Shown: positions 34,080 through 46,900, counted from the first letter of the stretch. The stretch is 64,000 bases of DNA from Cyathus striatus (GCA_025738555.1 JAOVFP010000006.1:3782001-3846000), one strand, 5' to 3'. A program made the numbers and translations. The notes: generated by a model from the sequence alone, not told the origin.

Positions 34080-36960
34080 GATCGCAGAAGATTTAATCAG
34101 AACAAGAAGTTTAGATCGAGAAGCTGAAGAAGTCAGTTCGATTCTGAATCGACTTGGCCTTGGAGTCGATGGCGAGTGGACTCTTGGTGGACTCCAGTGA
34201 CACAGAGAGGATGATGTTTGGTGACGTTGTGCTAAGGCTTTGAGTGTTGGCTTGGCTCGCCTGCTACTCTCCCACGTACAAACTCTTCCGAACTTTCTCT
34301 TCTACCCAGCGCCTGCCAAAGCTTTCTCGCCGTCGTATAATTTAAACCTCCCGCATCTTGATCTCTGGCATTCTCTCCAACCCAATTCAAGCCCAGTTCG
34401 AACCTCCCACTCGTGACGCAACCAGCTTGCGATGACATCACACCCCTCGAACTTTTGCCACTTCTCCATCACCACTTCCATCCAGCGGCTGTCTTTTACT
34501 CTCTTCTTACAGCCTTTTACCGTTACACAGTTACAGAGGATAGCATAATCACGCTCTCTTGCGGCTTTTGTGCGCAGAAGTAGCACGTCAGCGCGTCGAC
34601 GCAGACTCCAGTAGGAGCGAGTGAACATCCGGTTAGGGTCCACATGTGCAGGTGTAACGTGTATGTCTTATCTTCCTTGCTTTCTTCCCTAGATGTTTCC
34701 TATACCCCCTCTTCACCATTGCTCGTCTTCTGTTATACTTCCTCTCTCCTTCATTTCTTTCTGTTAGCTCATCAATATTCAATGTTCACCTCCCTTCCCC
34801 CGCATCATTTCCATTTCATCCCTTCCCCCCCTTCCCTCTCCTCAAGGCCTCACAGACGTTGTACCCTTTACATCCACTACGTAACTTCTTTATTCACATT
34901 CTAACTCTTCCTTTCTCCTCTCCCATCATCGAACCACGCTCACACCTTCCAAGAGAACGCCCTTCGCACGCACAACATCGAAAGCAAATGGTGATATCAG
35001 GTGTCGAACATCGGGCCCTCTTCCACTAGTACACGATAGGCCTAGGAAGTTAACCGAAGAATCGTAGCCAATGCGCGCTAGCCTGGAGAATAAGTCGTTC
35101 TGTAACCTGTTGCTGGGAGGATGAGCGTGTTGGGTAGGGCAGGGTATAGGTCAAGGACAGAAGTGTAAGCACACCTCTCGTTTCGTTTTGTTTCGTTTTC
35201 ACTATCGTCTTCATCTCTTTCCTCCGCCTTCCACCCCTAGGCTTCTTCATCTGGCCGTGCTGTCTTATTATATCCTCCTTCCTTCGAATCTACTTACACC
35301 CTCTTTAGCTCACTCACCATGAACATATCCGTCGATCCCGCGCACACAGTCTACAGCCAGCACGAAACAAACATGGGATTGGTATCAGATGAGAAGGTAT
35401 GGTGAGTTTCCGTTCCCATGTTATGTTCTCCTTTCTTCACCCCTTTTATTCACTTACTAACTAATGCCCTCTCCAGCTCACGCACCATGAATATACGCGT
35501 CGATCTCACGCACGCTCGCCGTGCAGTCGATATGACGTAGCCAGCAAGAGCCACGAGGCAAACATTCGAATTCGTACGGGGGGGAACGGGGGGGAACAGG
35601 GGTAGGTTGTTCTTCTTTCGCTCGTATGATGTCTTTGTGGTGCGGATGGAGAAGGGATTGGGTGGTGCCACGATACAAGCGTAGAGCATGTGGACGAATA
35701 GCCTTCTAGCTTCTCCATCTATTCGTCCTGTTCTACTCCTTACTCCTTTCCCTTTTGCTCACGTGCTCACACCCTCTCCAGCTTACTTTCGATGAACCCA
35801 CCAGTCGATCTCACACATGCACGCTCGTTATGCAGGGTATTCTTGTCAACGCCGACGTCGATATGAGGCATGGAACGCAGCATGCAGGAAGCAATGGCGA
35901 ACGTTGGATTCGTATTGGATGGCCCTTGTACGAGTTGGGAGAAGTGAGAAGGGAGTAGGGAGGGTGAGTTGTTTTGCTTTGGCTCGTGCATGTGTGGGAG
36001 TTCCTTGTGGGGGTGTGGATGGATGGGGACTGGTGGTACGACGTTACCAGGGCAGAGTATGTGGGTGAATAGCTATTGAGTACGCATATTGCGCACTCTT
36101 TCGTCTACGAGAGGCTCGTGCTGACATTGGTACGGCGTTCTGGAAGTGCTAGTGTACCTGTAGGTGGCTACTCGCGTGTACGCTGTATCACCCACCTCTC
36201 TTCCTCTTCCTTCCTCTTCACTGTTTCTTTCTTCCTGCCTCGCTATCTTCCTTTCGTTCAGCTTCCCCTACCCTCCCCCAACCCCCGTATCGTTCTTTCC
36301 TTTGCTTCATTCACGAAGCTAACGCACCCTCACCAGCTCAACCACACTAAACTTCTTACGTGCTCAACCTCGCAGCGCAGATACGCCCAGGATCATTATG
36401 CTTATGGACATGGACATGGTGGGAGGAGGGACTGTTGGGCCGGGAGACTGGAAAGCTGAAACGTGAAGGCATGTTTCGTCTCCCTTCATCGTTTATTTAC
36501 ATGGTCGTGGTCTTGTTTTACTCGAGTGGCCCATTTTATCTTCGTTGTTTGTCAAGTACTCTATCTTGTACCTACATTGTCTATTGAATCATTGCGTCTA
36601 TGTTACGTTCCACTCATCCCATCTCTCCTACATACTTCAATCTCCCTCCTTCCTTTGCACTTCATTTCTATCCCTCCACTCTTTATATCCTTCGTTTGTT
36701 ATTTTTTCTCATAAACCTGAAGCTCATGACCTTTCTAGACGCAATTCATAGCCAACTTTTCTCCTTTTCAACATCGTAGAAGCACTCGTCACCTCATCGT
36801 TCATTTCACACAGGCCATTGCATCCGTAGCCATTCCCCTGAGCCAGTACTGACCTATGATGGGTTGGCTGTGCCTATGTTGGACTTGTATGGGCTTGCCT
36901 ATGATTCGTTTCTCTGCGATTATCTGATCTAACTCCTTGGAATTTTCACACTAGATATCA
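34080..36960 (+). repeat. R1 dispersed repeat, copy d
   Basis: The most complete counterpart of copy a. It starts with the 'TTCGATTCTGAATCGACTTG' and 'TGATGTTTGGTGACGTTGTG' block and passes through the 'CCAGCTTGCGATGACATCAC' block. It then holds three exon-like modules (acceptor AG at 35308, 35476 and 35781; donors GTGAGT at 35402 and 35964), and ends with the 'ACTCGAGTGGCCCATT' and 'TTTCTAGACGCAATTC' blocks shared with copy e. CpG is frequent. Stop codons in all frames argue against one long protein. Confidence 0.65.
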
Positions 36961-37382
36961 TCGTATTGTCCTAGCTGCGTGTGCGCGATGTGTTCTTTAT
37001 ATGTCTCATGATCCTGCTCCTTGTACATTTACATATTTTTAGCACATTTATGATTATCACGTTTGCGAAACTTCTGTGTGCTATTACTATATCAATACTA
37101 TGACCAGCTGTTTGTGATTTTCAGTGTGACAGCCATGAACCACTGTTCAAATGCCAGTGCAATATGACAAATTGCATTTGTTCATGTAAATGTCTGCAAG
37201 TGATGCTTGTAACTGAAATATATGACCAGAAGTTCAAGATCCCAATATACCTGTGTTCAAAACTGGTTGTAATGCATGATAGATCATCATTTGTTCATGT
37301 TCACGGCCCCTGGTAATGGGTGATAGAATAGTTGGTCAGTAATGTTCTCCATCTGTGCCTGGAACAAGATCTACATAGCAGT
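36961..37382. other. Upstream region of the NLR gene
   Basis: AT-rich, CpG-poor spacer. It carries several 'TTTGTTCATGT' direct repeats (37165-37300), in one case with AAATG...CATTT inverted pairs. No ORF. Confidence 0.4.
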
Positions 37383-37390
37383 TATAAAAG
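37383..37390 (+). promoter_or_regulatory. TATA box of the NLR gene
   Basis: TATAAAAG lies 105 nt upstream of the ATG at 37495. The leader between contains pyrimidine-rich stretches and ends CAATCATGGC, a good start context. Confidence 0.6.
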
Positions 37391-37494
37391 AGAGCCTAAT
37401 GAGATTGGGCTGTACCTTCCCCCCATCACTGAGAACTTCAACACTCTAAACTTGAACCTAAATACTTAACTACAACTATAAGCAAATTTCAATC

Positions 37495-40400
37495 ATGGCA
37501 CCAGCACTTACTTCTACTAGTGAAATGTTCAAAAATGCACAAAATGCAAACATTCAGCATTCAACTTTGAATGCTCCTGGGAGAGACTTGATTATAAATA
37601 ATGAAATATCAAAAAATGACATTCAAGCAAAGCTTAGCTTGCTAAAGGCAGTATCTTATGAAGGACATTATGTTCCATATTGCATGGAAGGAACAAGAAA
37701 GGGATTGTTTGAAAATATAACAAAATGGTTGAATGATTTTGGTATGTGTAAATTAAATAACTAATACATATATAATCAACTGTTGTCTTGTAGACAAGTT
37801 CACACCAAACATAATGTGGATTACTGGATATCCAGGTGCTGGAAAGTCAGCAATTGCTTCTACTATGGTTTCCAAGCTTTCTGAGTCTCAAAGTCTCATT
37901 GGCTATCACTTCTTCAAAAGAGATGATGTATTTTTAAGTGATCCCTGCACTGTGTGGCACACCACAGCTGCTACTATAGCTTCCAAAGATGCCACTATTG
38001 CTGAAGTTATGGCAATGAAGCTTGATAATACTTTCAGAATTCAAGATATAAAATGGCACTTTGAAAACCTTATTCATATGATCTTTAGGGACCATTTGGG
38101 TAAATTAAATAATCCTGTCATGGTTATTGATGCATTGGATGAATGTAAAAGATCAGCTGACATGCATATTTTCTTGAGCACTTTGTATTCTTGGTCTAAA
38201 TTTCCAAGAAATTGTAAAATTATAATTACAAGCAGACCTGGCTACAAGCCAGAAATGCTCAGGAATGATGAACTATGCATTGACTATGAATTGGAAATTG
38301 GCTATAATGCTGGATCAGAAACTAATAATGACATCATTTATTATCTTAAAAATAAATTTGAGGAAACATATGACTGGCTGGACTGGAAACCAGATGAACA
38401 AGATTTATATAAAGTGGCACAAAAGGCTGCTGGATTGTTTATTTATGCCTCTACAATTTTTGAATACATCACTTCAGAGGAACAGGAGCAAATAATTCCA
38501 AGGAAAAAACTGGACAATATTCTGAACAGCCAGGAAAATGGCACAGGTTCTGGTATTGACAACTTGTATATGCAAATTATAAGCACATCTTTCAAAACCT
38601 GGAGTACCAAGGACAAACTCATGGTTCAAAATGTTCTGGCCATTATAATACTCACAAAGGTTCCATTAGAGATAAATGATATACAATATTTCATTGGAGA
38701 AAATGGTGATAAATATCTAAATGATATTATTAGGTCAATTTTGAAACATTTACAATCAGTTGTGTCTATGGATAAAGGAAAAGTGGTTATGAGACACTTA
38801 TCATTTGCAGAATTTTTAATGAGAAGATGTCAAATTGAGGACTATAAAATTGATAAGAATGTTGCTTCAGTGGATTTAGTAAAGGCAATGTATAAAATAC
38901 TAAATAATAAGCTGATCTTCAATATATGCAATTTGGAGTCTTCATATAAAAAAAATGATGATGTGAATGATTTGGCTGAAAGAATTGAGCAATTTATACC
39001 AGGTCATTTGCAATACTGCTGCATGTACTGGCCTCTGCATGAGATTGAAATATCTCAAATAGAAAATAGAACTGAAGTCAATCAACAATTCATTACTTTT
39101 TTGCATTACAAATTTTTGTACTGGCTGGAAGTTATGAGCTTACTAAAAAAAATACCTGAGACCTTGGGATATCTAAATGAATTATTAAACATTTATCATA
39201 ATGTAAGTAAATCAAAATGATGTCACAGCATTTACTAAATTTAACTGTAGAATAGTAAAAAAGTAGAGGAGTTTATTACTGATGCTATTGAGTTCATTAG
39301 GCATTTTTACATTCCAATCACAACAAGTGCACCACACATATATATATCTGCACTACCATTTTCACCACAAAGATCAGTAATTCTCAATCAATATAGAAAT
39401 AAAGTTGGCAATGCACTTATAAGATTGGGAAACATAGAGCCAGACTGGATTTACAAAGGAAAAAAAGTTTACCACTATCAGTCTGAAGTTCTACATGTTG
39501 TATTCTCAAAATGTGGAAATCAGATTCTTGCTTGTTTAAAAAACAATACAATTGGCATATGGGATGTCACAACTGGCAAAATTATTTCTGGTCCATTTGA
39601 AGGTCATACAGATTGGGTTACATCTGTATCATATTCTTCAGATGGAAAGCAAGTGGTATCTGGTTCATTTGACAAAACTGTCAGAATATGGAATGTGAAG
39701 AATGGCACAATAGCTACTGGTCCATTTGAAGGTCACACAGACCATGTGAGATCTGTAGCATTTTCACCAGATGGAAAGAAAGTGGTATCTGGATCAGAGG
39801 ACAATACTGTGAGAATATGGGATGTGGAAACTGGTACAATTGCTACTGGTCCACTTGAAGGTCATGCAGATTGGGTCACATCTGTAGCATTTTATCCAGA
39901 TGGAAAGCAAGTGGTATCTGGCTCATATGATAATACTGTGAGAATATGGAATGTAAAGAGTGGCAAAATTGCTGCTGGTCCATTTGGAGAACAGGTAACA
40001 AATGTACAAACTACTCGAGATGGAATGAAACTGATATCCAAAGGGGTAAAATCTGTAGCAATTTCTCCAGATGGAAGGAAAGTAGTATCTGGTTCAATTG
40101 ATGGAATTGTGAGAATATGGAATGTGGAAAGTGGCACAATTCCTGCTGGTCTATTTATAGGTCACAAATCATCTGTTACATCTGTAATGTTTAGTGCAGA
40201 TGGAAAGCAAGTGGTATCTGGATCTGGTGACAAAACTGTGAGAATATGGGATGTGGAAACTGGTGCAATGTCTTCTGGTCCATTTGAAGATCATACACTT
40301 GGGGTAACATCTGTATCATTTTCTCCAGATGGAAAGTGGGTGGTATCAAGCTCAGATGATAAAACTGTGAGAATATGGAATGTGAAAAATGACCCAATTT

Positions 40401-41844
40401 CTGCTGGTTCATTTGAAGGTCATACACGATATGTTACATCTGTAACATTTTCTCCAAATGGTAAGCATGTAGTATCTGGCTCATGGGACAGGACTGTGAG
40501 AATATGGGATGTGAAGAGTGGCACAATTGCTGTTGGTCCATTTGAAGGTCACAAACATTATGTTTCATCTGTAATGTTTTCTCCAGATGGAAAGAAAGTG
40601 GTATCTGGCTCATGGGATAAAACTGTGAGAATATGGGATGTAGAGAGTGCCACAATGACTGCTGGTCAGTTTGAGGGTCACACAAGTCGAGTCACATCTG
40701 TAGCATTTTCTCCTGATGGAAAGCAAGTGGTATCTGGCTCAGATGACAATACTGTGATAATATGGAATGTGGAGAGTGGTGTAATTGCTGCTGGTCCATT
40801 TGAAGGTCACAAGGATATTGTCTCCTCTGTAGCATTTTCTCCAGATGGAAAGCATGTGATATCTGGTTCTTATGACACAACTGTGAGAATATGGGAAATA
40901 AAAGGTGCCAAAATTGCTGCTGGTTTATTGAAAGATCACACACTTGAAGTCACATCTGTAGCATATTCTCCAGATGGAAAGCAAGTGGTATCTGGTTCAT
41001 GGGACAAAACTGTGAGAATATGGGATGTAGAAAGTGGAACAATAACTACTGGTCCATTTGAAGGTCATACAGATAAGGTCACATCTGTAGCATTTTCTCC
41101 ACATGGAAATCTAGTGGTATCTGGTTCAAATGACAAAACTGTGAGAATATGGGATTCAAGTAATGGCACAATTGCTGCTGGTCCATTTAAAGGGCACACA
41201 GATAGTGTTACATCTGTAGCATTTTCTCCAGATGGAAGAAAAATGGTATCTGGCTCATTAGACAACACTGTAAGAATATGGGATGTGGAAAGTAACATGA
41301 TTGCTACTGCAAAATTTGAAGGAAAACAAGATATTTACAGATATGTAACAATTTCTCCAGATATGACACAACTGGTATCTGTATCAGATAACAATACCAT
41401 GACCATACCAACCTTTTTGGATCAAATGCCTGAAAAATTGGATATAAACAAACATTGTATCAGGTTAGTATTTTTTATTATATTTAATATTGTTGCTATG
41501 CTGAATTATTTTCAGAAAATTGCAGTTGACATCAGGTATTCCATGTTTCCTGAGAATTAATCAAAGTTATGTTTACTAACTGTCTTTGCAATATAGTTCA
41601 TTTAAAAAAATTAATAACAATGGGTGGATCATCCATATATATGACAACTCATGATAATGGCTGGGTTCAAGACAAGGATGAAAATTTACTATTTTGGGTG
41701 CCTGATTACTTAAGATCAATTCTATGTGATTTTGACACAATTTTCATTATTGGTAAACCTTCTATATGCAGATTAAGTCTCTCAAGATTTCACTGTGGGC
41801 CTGACTGGATAAATTGTTTTCCTACTGAGACAAGAACACATTAG
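37495..41844 (+). CDS. NACHT-WD40 NOD-like receptor (NWD family), intact
   Basis: Five exons (37495-37741, 37794-39202, 39251-41463, 41516-41535, 41597-41844) give 1,378 residues with no frame break; all introns are GT-AG, 48-61 nt. Residues 1-85 hold a short N-terminal segment (MFKNAQNANIQHSTLNAPGR) in place of a known effector domain. The NACHT domain follows, with Walker A GYPGAGKS (94-101) and Walker B VMVIDALDE (about 191-199), then a helical region. The segment 'TSAPHIYISALPFSPQRSVI' spans the 39203-39250 intron and is the family's linker. Fourteen WD40 units of 43 residues plus one degenerate unit follow, nearly identical except at a few positions. The C-terminal 'GWVQDKDENLLFWVPDYLRS' tail is typical of Agaricomycete NWD proteins. 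Fungal STAND NLRs act in non-self recognition and regulated cell death; WD40 repeats sense ligands and NACHT oligomerises. That role here is inferred. Treating exon 2, exon 3 and the tail as separate genes would be wrong. Confidence 0.93.
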
Positions 41845-42289
41845 TTTAGTAGATGTATGGTACCACTAGTAGTATTACCATAATCTACATGCCAACATAG
41901 GTTGGCTAGGACACTGTATGTAGAAGCTGTAAACTGTATATTTATATATTGTCTCCATAACATTCACCTGAGTGGTGTAGAACTATGAAGTGCCAATCTC
42001 TAGTTGTGGAAAGCTATAATACTTCCTCATGTTCTACAGAATGCTATGTCAACCACATGGAACCACATAAATATTTGGTGATTGACATTAGCTATTGATC
42101 TTGGCACTTATCTATATTGCCAAATCTGTGTTTTTTGATGTTCAAAACTAAATATTCCCACTACCTTTTAAGGTGGTTGAGTTATAGGGTTTGTCTGGAT
42201 TTCCCAATAAGGTGATTTACAGGATCTTGAATAGGATCTGAATCTGATTGTATGATGCCCTGTGATATTATGTGATCAGTTGGCTGACA
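41845..42289. other. Spacer with one R3 repeat
   Basis: AT-rich 3' flank of the NLR gene. 42155-42235 (CCCACTACCTTTTAAGGTGG, then GTTATAGGGTTTG) is a plus-strand copy of the repeat at 1562-1640 and 29225-29315. Confidence 0.5.
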
Positions 42290-43396
42290 AAGGATACAAT
42301 TCATTCATTCATTCATTACTTCATTTCATTCTAGTCTCAGCTACCCATCTGTTAGCACTTGTCCAAATCAGGATTTACAACTGCCAACATCTGGGATGAA
42401 ATGAGCAACTTTAGCAGGGGTATGCATTCAGTGTTCTCAGGCTCATTTGCTGCCTTTCCACATGCCATTCTCCCACATGACTAAGCATCACAATGCTTCA
42501 ATTCTTTCACACTCATCAGTGTCTTTGCTTTCCTTCTCATTTATTCACTGTCCCCTTGCACAGACACTGCTTATCAGATCACATACTTGAAACTTAATGT
42601 ACCTAGTAGGGTATGTATATATATATTATGTGGTAGGAACTTGGAACAATAGCAAAAACACTAGATATGATTAAATACTTGAGAGAATATTGACCCTATG
42701 AAATAGCAAATAGCATATTTGAATCTCTAGCAATATAAGAGGATGAGATGGTCTTGTGGTTTATGTGTCAGGAAATCAACTTAAAAGATTGAGTTGCAGA
42801 GATGCCAATGGTAAAGTGAACATGCTATCTATGTTGATTTTTTGAGTTCCCAATAGAGGTGAAGTATAGTTGAATATAAAAAGGAAGTCAGAGTATGGAC
42901 CAATCTTTTATCAGGATCATGTTAAAAACTATACTTGAAAGTTTAGGTTCTTTACCAGTGGGAGATTGGGAAAACCAAGGGGAAACTTCACATTACTATT
43001 GTTGCCTATTCTTGCTCTTTAATCTTATAAGTATCATACCTTGGTGCAAATTTAGTGGCCAAAAACTATAATATCATTGGAGAATATAAGATATACTTGC
43101 CACATATACAAGAAATTATAATTGTAAGAGTGAGCAGCAAGTACACCAGAGGGAACACAAAGATACTGATAAGTGCAAAAGAAATAGAAGCATTGTGATG
43201 CTTAGTCATGCTAGAGAATGACCTATGGAAAGGTAGCAAATGAGCCTGAGAATACTGAATGCATACCCCTGCTAAAGTTGCTCATTTCATCCCAGATGTT
43301 GGCAGTTGTAATTCCTGATTTGGATAAGTGCTAACAGATGGGTAGCTGAGACTAGAATGAAATGAAGTAATGAATGAATGAATGAATTGTATCCTT
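42290..43396. mobile_element. Foldback-type element with about 250-bp inverted arms
   Basis: The left arm (42290-42541) and right arm (43150-43396) are inverted copies. They start AAGGATACAATTCATTCATT and pass through 'CTCAGCTACCCATCTGTTAG', 'CAACATCTGGGATGAAATGA' and 'CTAAGCATCACAATGCTTC'. The arms are highly similar, with scattered substitutions and small indels. The 600-bp interior is non-coding. A partial extra copy of the right-arm edge (43400-43460) follows directly. No target duplication was identified. Confidence 0.8.
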
Positions 43397-43460
43397 GAAT
43401 CCTGATTTGGATGAGCTCTAACAGATGGGTAGCTGAGGCTAATTTCATTCATTCCTATAC

Positions 43461-44815
43461 TCAGATCATGAAATGGACTACAGTCACTATGTCAAGCTCT
43501 TGAACACATAGTATGGAGTGTACAAAAGTCTGATCCATACCCTCATTATTACATTACATGAATTGTTAAACAGTAAATGTTATGCACTTGCATCATCCTC
43601 AAACCACACATAACCCCATCACCTCACCTTCAATATATACAATAGGTGAATTCTATATGAAGTTTATTGTTCTTATATGTGTAGCATGTTACCAGTTGGT
43701 ACTTTCAAGTGCAACATTTACTTTCTTAAGCACTTATTTTGGTCATTGTCATTGTCATTGGAGCATTGGAAGTGGGGAGGGAGGTCATAGTGTGCTGTGG
43801 CCACCATCCTCTCCCTAGGATGAGGATGCTGTGCTACTATATAGAAAAATATGACATGAGATAGTGACACCACTCTTTATGTTTTAAGCTCATAATTGAG
43901 GATCAGAACCATCACTGTAATTACTTTCCCTCCTATCCACTACTACACTCAGAATTTCAAAAAACCTCATCAGAACCTCACTCATCTCTCTCACCACCCA
44001 GACACTCCCAATCACATGTGAACTCACCCACCCTGAGTTTCAATTCCAAGTTTTCTTGTATATATCACTTCTCTGAACTTCATTTCTAGCTCATGAATCA
44101 CCACATTAATATTTCCCCTGTATTCATGGCTAACAACATGGAATCCCCATCATTCTTTCATTCCCTGGTATTCTGATCATATATTTGATGTTACAGTTTT
44201 GCCCTTGTTCTGATACTTTCTAATTAATACAGTGGGATCCCATAATTTTGACTTCATACTTTAAGTTAACAGCATCTTCTCAGTTCAAAATTACTTCAGT
44301 TTTATTAGTCTTACTCATTCTTTGTACTTACAGGTGTGAGGTAGTAGTGGGCACTGCCACATGCTGGCCCTATTACTTTATTCAACATTGCATTCATAGT
44401 GTTTACTTCACATCTGCCTACTCATTGCACATCATATAAGAGTAGTTAACTGTTGAAAGCAGGTACTTGTGGATTAACAGTGAAATTGGTTCTAAGTTTG
44501 CAACTATTTCACTATAAAATGCACAAGACTCTGTAAAATGTGAGTGGGGTTTAGTTGGGTGTTGCCTCTTTATTGTTTTATGCAAATTTAAGTCATTTGT
44601 AAAGCCTTTAAACCGAAATACAATATGAATTTATTGTATAATAAAAGTAATACACCCTTGTACTACTCCAAACTTGTAGAAGTGACTAACAACCTTTTGC
44701 TAGTGCAACTTCTTATCAAACCGAAAAGAGCAAGTCTTTCACTCTTTATGAAACCACTTTACCAAAACAGCTAAGTCCTAGGGGCTTACAAGAATTCCAG
44801 CTGACTTAAATTTTC
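43461..44815. other. No gene seen
   Basis: AT-rich with short ORFs only. The 78-codon ORF at 43582-43818 and the 63-codon ORF at 44248-44439 have no recognisable features. Confidence 0.5.
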
Positions 44816-44819
44816 TTTG

Positions 44820-46900
44820 AGCGCATTCAAGTTGCAATTGAGTTGCAGTTGAGTAGTTTTGATTTACACTTGAGTGACAGTTCAAGTGACAATTCAAATC
44901 AGATTCAAGTTATTAAAAAAAATTAAGTCCATAAAGATAAGTGGTTAATAAACACTTGTACTCTACACTACTATTCCTATCTCCCCTCTGTCCTGCCCCT
45001 TGCCCACTGTTACCTTCAACATTCTGCCTTGATCAAGATTTCCCATGCTTTTTCTCACCTGTATCTATGTTTGCAATTGATGTCAATGACATCCATCAAT
45101 GCCATCAAACTTGCTTACTCAAGGTCGCCACACATAATTGATGGGTGATTTGTTGATGGGCACCCTTCCTCATCATCATGCTCAATAGTGAGCAAGTAAT
45201 TTCGCATTTTTTAGCTCAATATTTACTATTTTCTCTTGAATCTTTTTGTAATATCTGTTATATTTTCTTCTCTATACAGTAGACTGTATCTTAGGTATTA
45301 TATGAAAGGGTAATCTTATGATAATACAAAATAATTCAAATTCTTACTGGAATAATTAATATGTTTGTACAATGAATGCTACAATTATAATCCATGAAGC
45401 ATAGGTACCATTGAATTATTATAAATTTAAGGTAAGTCTAATAAATTAGCAATATGTGCGTGGGAAAATGAAAGCGGAGGGCAGGGAACAGTGAGTTGAT
45501 GAAATCATGAAGCATGGAAATTATAAGCAATGGTGGGCAATGCCAAAATGTGTGAGAAATGTTAAGGGTGAGTATTTGGCAAAGGTAATACCATGGGAAT
45601 TTTTGAGATGAGGGGCAGGCAGTGGTGAGTGGGAATTGAATATGATAAGCAGAGGTGTGGGAAACAATGAGCAGGAAGGTTATCATGCAGCACATTGATA
45701 AACAGAGGTGTGGGAAACAATGAGTGGGAGGGCAGATGAGAGTGAAGTACACAAGAAGTACAATTAAATTTATTGACATAAAATTGAGTGAGTTAAGTGA
45801 GTAAAGTTGAGTGACAATCAAGTTACATTTGAGTGAAAATTTGAGTGAAGGTAGATGTTATGGTAAATATGACATTCTACTATTATGCTTGCCTTCGTAT
45901 CTCTCACCTATGGTATGCTACTCCTTTACTTCAATATATGCCACTACATTCTCATTCATTCTATGATATACTGGAATATTCTTATGTACACATGTTTATT
46001 GTTGAAGTCTGGCGATGATGGTAGAATAATCTAGATAGAGCTTTGTAGTGCACAAGGCCACCTATGTACTTAGTATAAGTACTTGATTTACTCACTGTAA
46101 ATATCATCCTTTTTGCCAACAATATTTCAAACCTTTGTATTGAGACTACCAAGTCTAAATCAACATATAGAATAAACACAGATCTGCTCTGTTTATTCTA
46201 TAAGACTGCTCTAAGACATTACTGACTTGCTCTAACACATATTGAGGGAAAGATCACCTGACCTTTCCTCTAGTGGTTAACACAGTTAAACCATGTTGAC
46301 TTAGGGAATCTTAACATGCTCTAGACTAAACTAAACGAATGCTCACCCTACCCAACACCCCTTCAATAACAGATTCAATCATTATATGAAAGGTGAGTAG
46401 CCATATACTAATGTATACACTAACATTTATATTCAAGGGAATACATCAGCATTAGGTACACAAGAATCATAACAGTAGAGTTGCATTCAAGTAAGATCTA
46501 AGTGATATTTTTTTTGAGTGACAACAATTTCACTTGAGTGAAAATTCAAGTAGCATTTGAGTAGTATTCAAGTTACAATTTAGTGACAATTCAAAATTTG
46601 AGTGACATATACAACAGTGAGAAAAATGTTATACCATTACTAGCTTATTTCTTGCACATTTTACTTAGTTTTTTCAGTTTAATATATTGTTCATTAGGTA
46701 CATAAGAGTAAGATAGCTATTTATCAACTGGAGTAAGAAACAAGTATATAAATCATGTAATTAAGCTACTGAAATTAAGCAAGATACTTAAGTGAGCAAT
46801 ATTTGAGTGAAATTTGAGTAACACTTTGAGTGACAACCCAAGTAATGTTTGAGTAACATTCAAGTAACACTTGAGTGACACTCAACTGGAATTCCTGTAG
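44820..46900. repeat. Interrupted motif arrays (CAAGTGAC / GAGTGACAATT)
   Basis: Four clusters (44825-44925, 45775-45850, 46490-46620, 46790-46895) are built from GAGTGACAATTCAAGT, TTGAGTGA and ATTCAAGT variants. The spacers between them are unrelated to each other, and one (45460-45740) has its own GTGTGGGAAACAATGAG repeats. No gene. Confidence 0.5.

Noticed and set aside
39892..41298. Several minus-strand ORFs of 77-83 codons across the WD40 region
   Set aside because: They repeat with the same 129-bp period as the plus-strand WD40 units and are antisense shadows.
37814..41560. Separate genes for the NACHT ORF, the WD40 ORF and the C-terminal ORF
   Set aside because: GT-AG introns of 48-61 nt join all pieces in one frame, and the junction sequences are the known linker and tail of the NWD family.
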